This document shows positions 53,301-64,000 of a stretch of DNA of 64,000 nucleotides, piece after piece. Made by a program: the position numbers and the translations under genes. The notes beneath the pieces are model-generated. The model did not search any database. It worked only from the letters and a program-made list of their open reading frames with translations, and was not told the DNA's origin. The DNA is from Anseranas semipalmata (Eukaryota; Chordata; Aves; Anseriformes; Anseranatidae), in assembly GCA_013399115.1 (NCBI GenBank), contig VXAA01001099.1, positions 186,394 through 250,393 of the forward strand, in the 5' to 3' direction. The stretch's first letter is position 1; each line of letters starts with the position of its first letter.

Positions 53301-55474
53301 AGCAACACTGTGCAAAATACTTCAGGAGTGGAAAAATACCCACATCAAAAACCAAAAACCACACTCCAGCCATATAAATTTCACACTACCCAACAGACAC
53401 AGGTAAGTGTGAACTGTGTGGGTAAATGAGCTATCTCTGGGACTGACCTTAGAATCCATCTGTATATGGGTCTGAAGGCACAGGTATGAAGTTAGTTTCT
53501 CTTACCTTTGTGAGTAACCTCTGTATGCAAAATTCAGTATCACAATTATTCCCAGTACCAACGCTTTTACCCAGCTTGGAGGAGCTCATTTTATTCCAGG
53601 AAACTACTCTTAAACATGATGCAAAGGAACAAGCATAAAGGAGCATAACCCACTTTGATTTCAATAGATATCAACCACAAGTTAAGGGGGAGAAAAGCCA
53701 CCTTTGACTGCAGTGTGGTTACTGTAATAGTAAAAGACTGTTCCATACTGATAGCAATTTATGCTGGATTGCAATACAGCCTACAGCAAATTTATTCTTC
53801 CTGTAGCTTCAAATGTACTGAAACAGTGCAAAATCTTTTTAGAAGTCTATGCATATAAACAGTCCAACTCAAGAGAAATATAAGGGAGAGTAGTAGTTTA
53901 CAATTATTTTAAAAATAAGAAATACCTTCCTCACCACATACTTTCATCAAAACGTTTACAGATTTTTTTCTTGCTACAGACTAGTTAGTCTTTTCTGCAC
54001 ATTGCCTGTATTGAAAAAGGCTGTAAGGCCATGTCACTTCCTGCAAATAAATTAACTCCATGCGCAAGTCAAAGAAATGATTAGCATGAAATAAATATCA
54101 TGCTGTTCTCTTGATTATAGGGAAATCTGAGAGAATTCATTTGAAAAGTCTCCCTGTGGGATACAGCAGAGGAGCTCAGCAGCAAAAAATACGTTGAATA
54201 GCAGTAGAACAAGATTCTTTTGTGTTCTCCCTAAATATATATCATACCTCCAAAATAGAGAAATTTCTCTATCATTTTCAGCCATTAAGAATGTGTTACA
54301 ATACCTCTAAAATGATAATAATAAATGCGTGAAATTGAAAAAAAAAAAAAGCAACAACACAGTCTAAAATAAAAGATTGGTTTCCTTTGCCCCAGAAACA
54401 TGTAGTTTCTGAGCTTACACCTAAAGATAGAAATTACAATGTGCAGGAAAATCTCCATGTGTCAAAGGTGAATTACATTGTACTGGTGCAGATTTATTCC
54501 TCCTCAGCCTTAGAGCCACTAACTCTCTCCATGAGCAGCTGTACCATATTTAATCAGAAAATGGCCCAAAAGCAGATTCAGGGTCTCTGTGGTGTTCCAA
54601 GTCTGGTTTACATTATTCAAATACTCTTGCTGAGCTTGATGGCTTGCCTCTGGGACAGTGGAGTACAGACCACTTAAAAACTTCCTGAGCTCTTGCTGAG
54701 CCAGTGCTGGGCCTGGAATAGACAGTAAGAATCATTGCCTGCCACAAGAGCTTGGCTTTTTTATAATTTCTTAGTCTGTAAGAGAATTTTGTAAGAGAAG
54801 CATAAGGTCCTTTACCGTATTCTTTCTTGCTTTTTCATTTTATGCTGATATCTCCCTCACAGACTTACTTTGTTGTAACAAAGGGGTGACCAGATTCACC
54901 CAGAGAACATCTCTCCACCCCTTCTCCTGGACTATGTAGCCCTTCTGTCTAGTTCCTCTATTTCAGGTAAAGCCATTCAACTTCAATATGTGCAGTGGGT
55001 GTCCATGAGACATAAGAGATCAAGAGGTTTTACAGCCCTGTGGCTGAAAGAAGCTTTGCCCTACTGGTAACTGAATACCTTCCTCTTGTAAGAATCAAAG
55101 ATGCTCTTTAGAAGGAGCTTACACCTCTCTTTAAGAAGCCTTGAGTAAAGTTAAAAGGTATATGTAGGATCCCATGTTTTTCTGTGTGTTTTTGTGTCAG
55201 TGCTTATGTGTGGAGGAAGTCTTTTTGTATTCCAGCAATTTGCCTGCACTTCCCAAGTGATCCCCGGTGGTAGTGACATAAAAATGTGTACATATTCATG
55301 ATTTCTTCCCTTATTGCCACTTCTAAGCTGTTTTTGAGGTAAGGCAAGCTGAGCAGAGCCAAGATCAACCTGAGCTTGGCACGCTAAGAACCGCAGTATT
55401 ACTTTTTCCTCACCATCTGTTATTGTGATCCAAGGATAGAAATGATGAAGTTAAAGAATTTTTCTCACAGCAAG
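50334..55474. other. non-coding sequence, no gene seen
   Basis: No exon or repeat family was recognised. Open frames are at most 115 codons with no known domain. A locally GC-richer patch lies at about 53190-53300. An A-rich tract lies near 54339-54351. Confidence 0.6.
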
Positions 55475-55510
55475 ATAAAATAAAATAAAATTAAATTAAA
55501 TTAAAATAAA
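55475..55510. repeat. (TAAAA)n / (TTAAA)n microsatellite
   Basis: Units change from AAAAT to AAATT along the block, consistent with an old pentanucleotide repeat. Confidence 0.9.
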
Positions 55511-56450
55511 TCATAGATTACTTCACAAAAACAACATCTTCCAGAGACGTTTCATGCTCTTCCTGGGGAAAAGCACACTAACCTCATAACAGCAAGGGTA
55601 CCAAGATATTCAAAAAGACTGCCCATGCCCAGTCCCCCTCCTCCTTTTACTTCTGTTCCAGGTTCTGCAGCTGAGCCTGGTCCCCTGGTAACCGCCCTAG
55701 CACAAATCAACTGTACCAAGGGAGATACAGGGTTGAAAAAGACAGGAGAAATTTATTAAAGGCTCTCTAAATATTGTTTTTCTTTGTGAGCATTTGTAAA
55801 ACACCATGGAGATGTTTTGCAGTCGCAGCTGGGAGAAGGTAGGGAAAGGAGAGACTTGGAATTAGAAATGAGAACACAACAGAGGTTTTCTTGACCTTAT
55901 TGTAAAATAATAGCCAGAAAGAAAGAATAGTCCCCACTAAACTGCTTGGAGAATAAAAATACTACCATGTTTTAATATTTTCCCATTTCATTTTCTTCCC
56001 AATAAAAGCTGAAGAATAATGTGACAGGGTGCAACAGAGGGATATTATGTTTCCCTTCTTATTACAACCACTACATAGTAATTGGATGGTAAGACAGAAA
56101 AAGGAGATAGATATGGTTATGAAGAACACAGCTATAGCAAAACAACTTCAGCATCGTTTTGACATAAAACAATCACAACACCCCCTTATTTATGGTATCA
56201 ACAGTGAATTATCCCTCAGTACTATTATTACAGCAATGAACAATATATTTTACTTCAGCTTCAGTTATTCATATAATACATCATTATTCGCTAAGAATGT
56301 GAAGAATTTCATAGGAACTAACAGTGATTAATAAACGCACTGAGTCCAAAGAAAGATTTAATGCATTGAGCTAAAAACTTCGGTGTACTCCATTTCCAGG
56401 TGACTTAGATGCATTTATTTAAAAGAATCTCAAAATGGAAAAGACTTTTA

Positions 56451-56478
56451 AAATAAATAAATAAATAAATAAATAAAT
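56451..56478. repeat. (AAAT)n microsatellite
   Basis: Six to seven perfect AAAT units. Confidence 0.95.
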
Positions 56479-57250
56479 CTAAGCCTTACAGACACTGGGT
56501 AATATCAGAATGCTAAATTAACTTGGGATTGCATTCTATCACAAAGATGTGATTATCAGAACATACAGTGTACTACATGCTGTGGTGTGGAATCTTAATG
56601 TTTTCTATCCCCCACACAAGCAGCAGGATTTATGTAATTAGGTGAAAGAGATATAGTAGAGGAGGATAACAAATTGAACTTTGAGGGGCTTTTATTTTTT
56701 AAATGATGTAAAGCTTTGCTTTAAGACATCCTAAACCCATTATTTCCACCATATTCTAAAATTGCCAGTTACTTGTTGCAGTTGTACATCCCGAATGCAT
56801 CAGGAAATGTTTGTGCAATTCATAGGAATGGTCCAGGTGATTCAGGATAGGTGCAGCTGCTTGCCAACAGACAACTTGGAAGTTAGACCTGCATAGGTTT
56901 AAGGATGAGCTGAAGGCAAAAAACTTTCTTCTCCTCCTCCAACTTCCACCTGTAGCCTCACATCTTTTTCTGGGGTAATCAAAACCTCCTTTGGTTTCAA
57001 TCCACTTTCAGTCAAGCCATCAGTGAAACTCTCTCCAAGACCAGCTCCAAGTCTGACAGCCATTTCCAACAGCCTGGTTTGCCTTTGGCAAAAGAATTTC
57101 TTGAGTCGGGTTCCTTTCAAAGCACTCACTGACTAGGACAGCTCTCATCTGGCACCAAAGGCCTCAGACATTCAGTGGGTGAATGGGTGCCAACCACTTC
57201 CTAAGGACTAAATGACACCATCTGAGCTAATGAAAGAATTGCCAGGCTTT

Positions 57251-57298
57251 CTTTTTTATTTTTATTTTTTTAATATTTTAAATATAAGTATATATACA
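57251..57298. repeat. AT-only low-complexity block
   Basis: T runs with single A followed by TATA-like units, with almost no G or C. Confidence 0.85.
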
Positions 57299-58372
57299 GA
57301 CAATTAGCTTTTCAGTATATCAGATGCTTTCATTCATTCTCTCTGCATAAATAAAAAACTATTTCAGCAGGGAGTTTCAGAGGAAGGTGACAAAAATTTG
57401 TGGGGAGAAGATGGAAGCAAATTTAAATTTAGGTACAAATATCTAACCAGATTTTTACTGACAACTTATAACATCTGATCAGAAGGTATATTTCAGCCAT
57501 ACTAGAAAAACTAAATACTATGAATCCTACCATTTTAATCATTTAAATGAAAGCCTCCCTTTTGTACATAATAGAAATGAAAATCCTGACCCTGAATTCA
57601 CATGATTGTACTAGGGTTTGTGCTACTGTTTTTCAGGGAAATGGGATTGGCCATTATCATCTTTAATGTTTGGTCTGCTTATCAAAAGAGAGGTGAAAAA
57701 TAGAGAATAAATGAAAATGCATACTAAGTATCTCTAGCACTCTTTTTGTTTGAAAAATCAGCAATTTTGATTGTTTTTGCTTCTTGCCAAAAAGTGGAAA
57801 TATGCTTACAGAGACAACAGACTGAATCCCTGCAAGTAAAACAAGAAGTATTAATGCACCATGGATGTACTCCTCAGTTTAGCTCTTTCCTCCACTCATG
57901 ATGGGATAGCATCAACTATATTATATATTTTTATATAGATATCTTTTAAACCTTTACAATATGGGTTGATCACAGCATTCTGAACTTCACCCAGCTTCCA
58001 AAATTCAGATATTGCAAAGCCTACCCACAGATTCCTCTTCCTCACCCACCCGCTGTCCCCACCAGGCTGGCACTGAGCAGGGCATGCAGGCACGGTGCTG
58101 TCTGGGTGCACAGGGAGAGTAATGTATGGGCATTTTCAGACAAATCACAGAAATGTGTTTTGAAATCCATTGCCTGGAAACATCTTCTCAGGAAACTGCA
58201 AGAGCTGCAAGTTCATGAGAAACAAACCTAAAGGTAATGTAAATGTGGATGAACAGAATTCATTGTAATCTGGTAATTGTGGAAATATTTTGGCTATGTT
58301 GACTCTACCTGCCAATCACCATGTCATACAGATAAAAACAAGCTAACACAACCTCTACAGAAGGAAAACATA

Positions 58373-58572
58373 ATTCCTTCACAGAGAAGGTGTTCAAGCA
58401 CTGAAACTGTCTGTCCAGGGAAGTGGTGGGGTCTCCATCCCTGGAGGCATTTAAGAGATACGTGGACATGGCACTAAGGGACATGGTTTAGTGACGGGAA
58501 TTGGGAGGTTAGGCTGACAGTTGGACTTAATGATCTTGAAGGTCCTTTCCAACCCAAATGACTATGATTTCT
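58373..58572 (+). mobile_element. CR1 LINE 3' fragment, plus strand
   Basis: A 200-base match to the CR1 3' region, beginning with TTCACAGAGAAGGTGTTCAA, then GGGAAGTGGTGGGGTCTCCA, then CCCTGGAGGCATTTAAGAG, then AGGGACATGGTTTAGTGA, and ending with GATCTTGAAGGTCCTTTCC and CAACCCAAATGACTATGA. It is 5'-truncated. It shares only the final 50 or so bases with the fragment at 48266-48654, so the two belong to different CR1 subfamilies. Its 3' octamer repeat is decayed to one imperfect unit, so it looks older. Confidence 0.95.
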
Positions 58573-59739
58573 ATTTTCAACAGGCTGTGCTAGCATTAGA
58601 GCAATACTATCTGGCCATGCTGCAGTTTCTTTGTTTCTGTTAAAATGCAGTTTCACAGCAGGCAAGAACCTATCTCAAATACTTGTGTGATTTTCTGCTT
58701 GTAGATGAACTTTGTAGTTAATTATTAAAAATGTTAACAAGGTATTAGGGCTACACTGTGAACTAGAATGGTAAGTTGATTTTTATCAACTGTCATCCAA
58801 GAAGTGATCTGACTGAGCACTCAACTCAATAGCTTAGAGTCCCGTATCTGTCTTTCCCTCTCCAGACTCTGCTGGAGTACAAAGTCTGTGTCTTTGCCCT
58901 CATCCAGAGAGATAACACACCAAAAAATGAAATGAAAATATACTGTGACAAAATTTACAAACAGGCACATCTCTCACACACCTTCTTTGTCAGTATCTTT
59001 CTGAGCCCTGCTAGAAGGAAGATATTACTAGTTGTTGGATCATGAAGGTCTTAGTTCAGATCTTGTATCTTCTACAGGTCATAGAATTCTTGTGTAAAAA
59101 TAATCTGTTTTCTATATTTCTTATACCCTAATACCCTGATGTAATGCAACAGGAGAACTTAACACTTCTGGAACTCACTGTGATTATGATGGAGATTTGG
59201 TTTGTATTTTCAGGAAGGCAAATACAAATAGCATTATCCTTCTCCTGCTATGAAACATGTTATAAAGAGGCCCTGGACAAGTTGTAACACATTAAAGAAT
59301 GTAGTATAAGTGAATGAGAAGAAAGAAGGCTAAAGAAAAATATTCTATCATTCGTGCTTTCTCTCCTGATCCCAGGAAAAAAAAAAAAAAAAAAAACGGT
59401 ATTTCCAGAGAAAGAAGAATTAATACACTGTGATCTGAGCAGCAACTCAGTCTTACATGGTGACAGAGAGGCAGCTAGCATGTACATTGAGGGTTTGTTG
59501 ACTCAGCCCTTTCCCAGGTAGGACCCATCATGAGGCAGAGAAGTAGATTAGTTTAGCTTGCTGCAGCTCCATTGCTTGACAAATATGTACTGCCTGATGG
59601 CCTGGGAGTCGACCGGCCACCAGCCAGCCAGCCTGCTTTGTCGCCTTAAGTTACCAGCCCCTCCAGTCTGCCAACACAACTGAATTTCTAGCTCTCCCAT
59701 TTTAATCGATTTTTTTTTTAATTACTTTTTTTATTATTA
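58573..59739. other. non-coding sequence; GC-richer patch before the gap
   Basis: No gene was recognised. A 20-A run lies at 59377-59396. A GC-richer patch with CpGs lies at about 59600-59680 and includes GGCCACCAGCCAGCCAGCC. It drops into T- and ATT-rich sequence at the gap. Confidence 0.55.
59377..59396. repeat. poly-A tract (20 A)
   Basis: Uninterrupted A run, with no retroposed body recognised to its left. Confidence 0.9.
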
Positions 59740-59784
59740 NNNNNNNNNNNNNNNNNNNNNNNNNNNNNNNNNNNNNNNNNNNNN
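59740..59784. other. assembly gap (45 N)
   Basis: Forty-five N, with T-rich and ATT-rich sequence on the left and unique sequence on the right. The open frame that appears to run into the gap at 59737-59922 is an artefact. Confidence 0.98.
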
Positions 59785-62473
59785 ACTATGTGAAGGAACT
59801 AATGGGGAAAAACATACAGCAGGAAATAGCCAGGAAATTCTCAGCAACCTTAGCTGCTGCAGCACATCAAGTGTTTTCTCTTTCTGAAAGAGATTAATGT
59901 CCTCCCTTGAAAACTGCAACACTTGTTTTTCAGGAGTTCTGATAAGGTGCTCTTTCCAAGTAAAATGCTCCTGTTGATGTTTCTCTGAAATGCATCAAAG
60001 GATAAACAAACTGTTAACTCATTTTCACCAGGGTTTGGTGCGAATCCTGACTTCTCTTTTCCCAGCTTTGCTATGGGGAAATAAATAAATTGACATCTCT
60101 TAAGCATGAATTTCTGCATACATTGGTACTATTAAAAAGAATCATAAAATATGAACAAAACCACTCATGAATTGTGTACAGCAAAAGGCAAAGTTCATTG
60201 CATACATTATGTGGTAACACCAGTAGTAACTCCACTCTGTTTAATTAAAAGTAAGTCCCAAATTTAGATTTTACAAAGCTAACTAATAATTCACTGATCA
60301 GCACACAAATGGAAGCAAGAGCAGCTGCCTTTTGCAGCCTGTTTGCTGCGGTCAAGACACTCATTCAAACAAAAAATATTCACATAAATGGCAGTTACAC
60401 AAGCAACCTCCCTGTAGAACTTCTGAAAGCGATTTCTAATGTTTTTGTTTGTTTTCCAAAGAACTGTTTTATTCCAGCTCCCTCAGAGAGAGTATTTTTC
60501 AGCCTTTAATGATTTCTAAACATAAGGCAGTTCTTTCATATCTGGAATTTGTCTCGATCACTGGTCAGATCTGAAGGCTAGCTAAGTCATATCTTACCCT
60601 TCATTTTCACTAATAAGTGAGAACAAAACAAAAAATAAAACAGAAGATTTAACATTCTGGTCTGCATGGCCATAAAAATATCAACCTATATCAGTACCCT
60701 TGTTATCCTAGTATCAACTACAAGAGAGAGAACTGGATTTTCACAGTTAGGCAGTTTTACAGGGTCTGATTTACAGTGTGATCACTTCTTAAAAGTCCAT
60801 GGTAGGTTTTATCTCACCAGGATGGTGCTGAGTGCATTATAAAACTGGGTTTATGAACTTTGGAAGTGTAAAGTGTAAGGAAAGTGAGGCTCTTAAACAC
60901 ATAGTTCTCCTTGTAAATCTAAGAACTAAACAAAAGGATCCTACTAACTAGAATCAAACAAATAAACCCAAAATCATAAAATCTCTTAAATATATGCTCA
61001 AGTATCTATTATTTGAGATGACACTCCTGCTCTGGTTAAACTAATATTCCTGTTCTACGAATTTGCTTTGCAAGTGTTCTAGGTTCTCCTGCTCCCTCAG
61101 TTCTAACATACTTACCAACCGCTCCAGTTATTGCATTTTTTCAGCATGATTTGGCAATGTTATCTTTGGCTTTTCTCTGTATAGAGGCAAGTTAATATAG
61201 AAGGGGCAACAAAGTAAGAAATAATTACAGACAGACTTTTCCTGGATGATTGGAACCACATTGTTTGCCTTTAGTTCTGTTAGTGTAAGGCTTCGAATCC
61301 CAAGCAGAGGCCAGCAGCTGGCATGGTGCAGATAACAGTGCATGCCCCAGAAGGCTTGCTGAGTCAGCATACACATGTATTCTTCTGACACGTGCCAGTT
61401 AAAGAGCTCAATGTTCCCAACCGACCTCAACTGGAAGACACTTCTCAGTCCCATCCACTGACCAGCAATCACTCCATAATTTGTTTTAGTCAAAATGCTT
61501 TAGGTCGAAGCAATCAAAACACAGTATGTATGCAAGCTAAGTCCTTTGAATTGGAGCAAGTCTGAGAGGAAACACACAAGCAACTTCATTGGCATATGAG
61601 GCAAAAGTAGCTTCTGAAAGAAAACTTGTATTGAGCAGCTAATGCAGTAACATAAATGATAATATTGCCATGCATTTTGATTTATATAATCAGCTGTAAA
61701 TAATCACAAAGAAGGGAACTCATTGCCTTTAAAGCATGCACGTGGGATGCAGGAGAGCAGAGCTATGACCAAAGTGCCACCTTTGCCTCAGCGTGTCCTA
61801 GAGGTCAGTGTTTTCAAAGCTACTAACCCTTGTCAACCTAGTCAGTACTCACCTATAAAACCTTCAGCGGTGTTTGTTTTTTAACAGCAGATGTCATTGG
61901 GCTCTCTCTGTCGCACCTGAACCATACCTGTTGTGGAGTCTCTGGAGGCTGAAATATGGAGCCTCATCCCCCAACATAGGAGGAGCAGCAAAGCTGCTAC
62001 CCCAGCTCCCTTCTTGCACAGTCTGCAGTAGGTTCTCCACAAGTCAAAAACGATGTGTGGGGCTTCACTGCGACCCTTCACAGCCATGACACCTTTTAAT
62101 AACACCATTAAATCAGAATTTCAGGGACTGGCACACCACTTCCAGGTAAAATGTGAATTCCCCCATGTCAAAGCAACTACTTCACATAGCACAGAAAGAG
62201 CAGGATGACGGGTGAGACTCTGGCCCTAAACAAACTTACCAGTGATCAAACTGCTTCCTTCCTGGTGGTAAGTCATGCTTCGTTTGTCTCTGGCTGCTTA
62301 CAGAGAAATGGTGAATGACAGCCCCATGTGTGGCCTGTGGTTGGACACTTGTTACAGCAATTATGTTCAACAGTAACTTGGTTTTAAGTAACTATAGAAG
62401 CCTATGAAGTCAGTCTGATGTGTCAAATTGACTACAGAGCAGGTGTTAGCTTTGTAATCTTGAACAATTTTTT

Positions 62474-62506
62474 TTATTATTATTTTTCCTTTAAAAATAA
62501 TAATAA
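62474..62506. repeat. perfect inverted repeat of ATT triplets (14-bp stem)
   Basis: TTATTATTATTTTT at 62474-62487 and AAAAATAATAATAA at 62493-62506 are exact reverse complements around the loop CCTTT. It could form an A/T-only hairpin or a cruciform. Most likely it is a simple repeat in inverted arrangement. Confidence 0.9.
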
Positions 62507-62900
62507 TTTAGAAAAAGCTCATGCTGGCCCACGTTCCCTTGTAACCCTGGCCGCTTTCCATTAATCCAACAACATGAACCAGCTGTAAACTCTGATGGAG
62601 CACCAAACAGCCAGAGAATACCGATAAACCTGATCCCCAGTGTTTTGCCATGTTTGCTCTCAGTAATGTATTATTTTCTATTTGCCAAGACTAACCCAGT
62701 CATAAATACAGAACATAATCATTCTGTGTGCGCTGTGGTACATTTTAATCTTTGATCACATCTGCACCAGACAAAACTATTTTCTTTTCTTCACAGGAAT
62801 CTTTGAACCTTATGTTTGAATTCCCCCACCTCCTACATAGGTGTGTGATTACAGAAGAAGCATTTGGCATTAATAGAATGAACAAAGATTCAAAATCACA

Positions 62901-62935
62901 GTTTAGACTAGAGTTTAGACTAAAACTAGAGTTTT
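62901..62935 (+). repeat. short tandem duplication
   Basis: GTTTAGACTAGA is followed directly by GTTTAGACTAAAACTAGA, then by another GTTTTA. It looks like a local duplication of an 11-12-base unit. Confidence 0.75.
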
Positions 62936-63048
62936 ACAGCACTTTTTAATTAGTGGGGTCAAGGAGATAAATATTTCAGTAATTTGACTCTACCATTGAA
63001 GCATAAAATTCTGGCAAACAAATATACCCATTCTTTGCATCTTTGCAT

Positions 63049-63070
63049 TTATATATATATATGTATATAA
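63049..63070. repeat. (TA)n microsatellite
   Basis: About ten TA units interrupted by one G. Confidence 0.9.
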
Positions 63071-64000
63071 AATCTCTAAGAACATGTAATAAAATTAGCA
63101 TTAATTTTCTGTCAGCTTGTGGTTTTCAGACCTTTCACATTAATGACTGACAGCTACTTTAGTACTTCTCAAAAAGGGTAGATCGTCCAAAGTTTTCTTC
63201 TACCCAGGAAGCATCCAACTTAATTTCATGTGCTCCACTTGTCCACCATTCATTTTGGACACATCTCCGATTCCCCTCTCCTGCTTTCTACAGTTTCAGT
63301 TATCGTCTACACTTGCCTTATCCTTGTCCTTTCTTCCCAGCTCTTTCTGGGCTTCTCCTCTTCCCAGGGCTTCATGACACAATATCCCTTTTCCAGAAGC
63401 AGCAACTGACTTTTAAGGGGCAGGATTTCATCTGTAATGCTGCTGGACATCATCTTCTCACACAGTACTGTTAGTCCCTGACTAGCCCTCTCCTTCCTGC
63501 AGAAAGGAGGCAGCTCCCTGTCCTACTGGGTGACACTGTAGTTTCCAAAATAACAAGCAAAATAGATGTTTAACAGGGCTACTAATTTTTAATGGGACTT
63601 AAGAGCAAAAATGTAACTCCTCAGAGCCACTTTGAAAATATGACCTGGCAGCCCTATAGCTTGAACACAAACACAAAGTTGTCTGACCAGAGTTTCTGGT
63701 ACCATCTTATGGCATTTTGACCTCCTCCTCACCCCTCTCCATAAAGATGGTGTCAAGCTAAAGAGATTCTGGCAGATATTAGAAACAGACCGCCTCCCCA
63801 TTTTCTAATAGGAAAGCAAACAGCCAAGTAAATATTTAAAGATCTTAAACTTACTGAAACACACAAACACACAGCCTGCCAGGATAATGGGGAAGAATGT
63901 ACCAAGGAGGGGTCATGATAGCCAGAAATTTTCTTTACCGGCACAGCCCAGAGTTGTTTGTTCTGCCAACCATTCAACAGCTCAGCTGAGGAGCAGCTGG

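Larger units (their letters stand above)
55511..58372. other. non-coding sequence with one coding-like frame
   Basis: The stretch includes an AAAT tetranucleotide block (56451-56478), an AT-rich block (57251-57298) and a minus-strand frame of 76 codons (56899-57129) whose composition looks more protein-like than its neighbours. It starts at GTG and has no recognisable domain, so it is not called a gene. Confidence 0.55.
59785..64000. other. non-coding sequence, no gene seen
   Basis: No gene or transposon was recognised. It includes a perfect 14-bp inverted repeat at 62474-62506, a short tandem duplication at 62901-62935 and a TA repeat at 63049-63070. The 121-codon minus frame at 61128-61493 opens at TTG and has no known domain. 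Confidence 0.55.

Noticed and set aside
59737..59922. Open frame running into unknown residues
   Set aside because: Half of it is the 45-N gap, so the frame is not supported.
61128..61493. 121-codon open frame, minus strand
   Set aside because: It opens at TTG, not ATG, and resembles no known family.
61860..62110. GC-richer segment as a possible LTR
   Set aside because: No terminal TG/CA pair, polyadenylation context or known LTR landmark was found.

Overview
This window reads as non-coding nuclear DNA from a bird. Two fragments of the avian CR1 LINE lie in opposite orientations at 48266-48654 and 58373-58572. The first ends in the ATTCTATG-type 3' repeat that is characteristic of bird CR1. 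A decayed ERVL-like provirus at about 45271-47490 carries an LTR of a type that is common in bird genomes. Alu, L1 and B-type mammalian repeats were not seen. The species cannot be fixed from this sequence.

I found no protein-coding gene I can defend. All open frames are 142 codons or shorter. Many begin at TTG or GTG, and none shows a recognisable domain outside the transposon relics. A frame of that length is about what chance gives in 64 kb of AT-rich DNA. No tRNA, rRNA, snRNA or CRISPR array was seen. The window is best read as part of a gene desert or of one very large intron.

Layout: 1-24.3 kb is unique AT-rich sequence with homopolymer tracts, including a 54-T run at 17929, and with faint traces of very old amniote repeats. 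At 24390-24575 there is a well-recognisable MIR-type SINE on the minus strand, which is a minor repeat class in birds. 24.6-45.2 kb is again unique sequence with an old L3/CR1-like tail near 28.6 kb, a 42-T run at 34280 and a small assembly gap at 38121. 45.27-47.49 kb is the ERVL relic: a shortened 5' LTR, a primer-binding-site-like segment, a leader, no recognisable gag, and broken reverse transcriptase and RNase H remnants. 47.5-64 kb holds the two CR1 fragments, simple repeats and a second gap at 59740-59784.

No undescribed biological system was found. The observations most worth a second look are the structure of the provirus relic, the MIR copy, the scattered ancient repeat relics, and a few perfect short inverted repeats.
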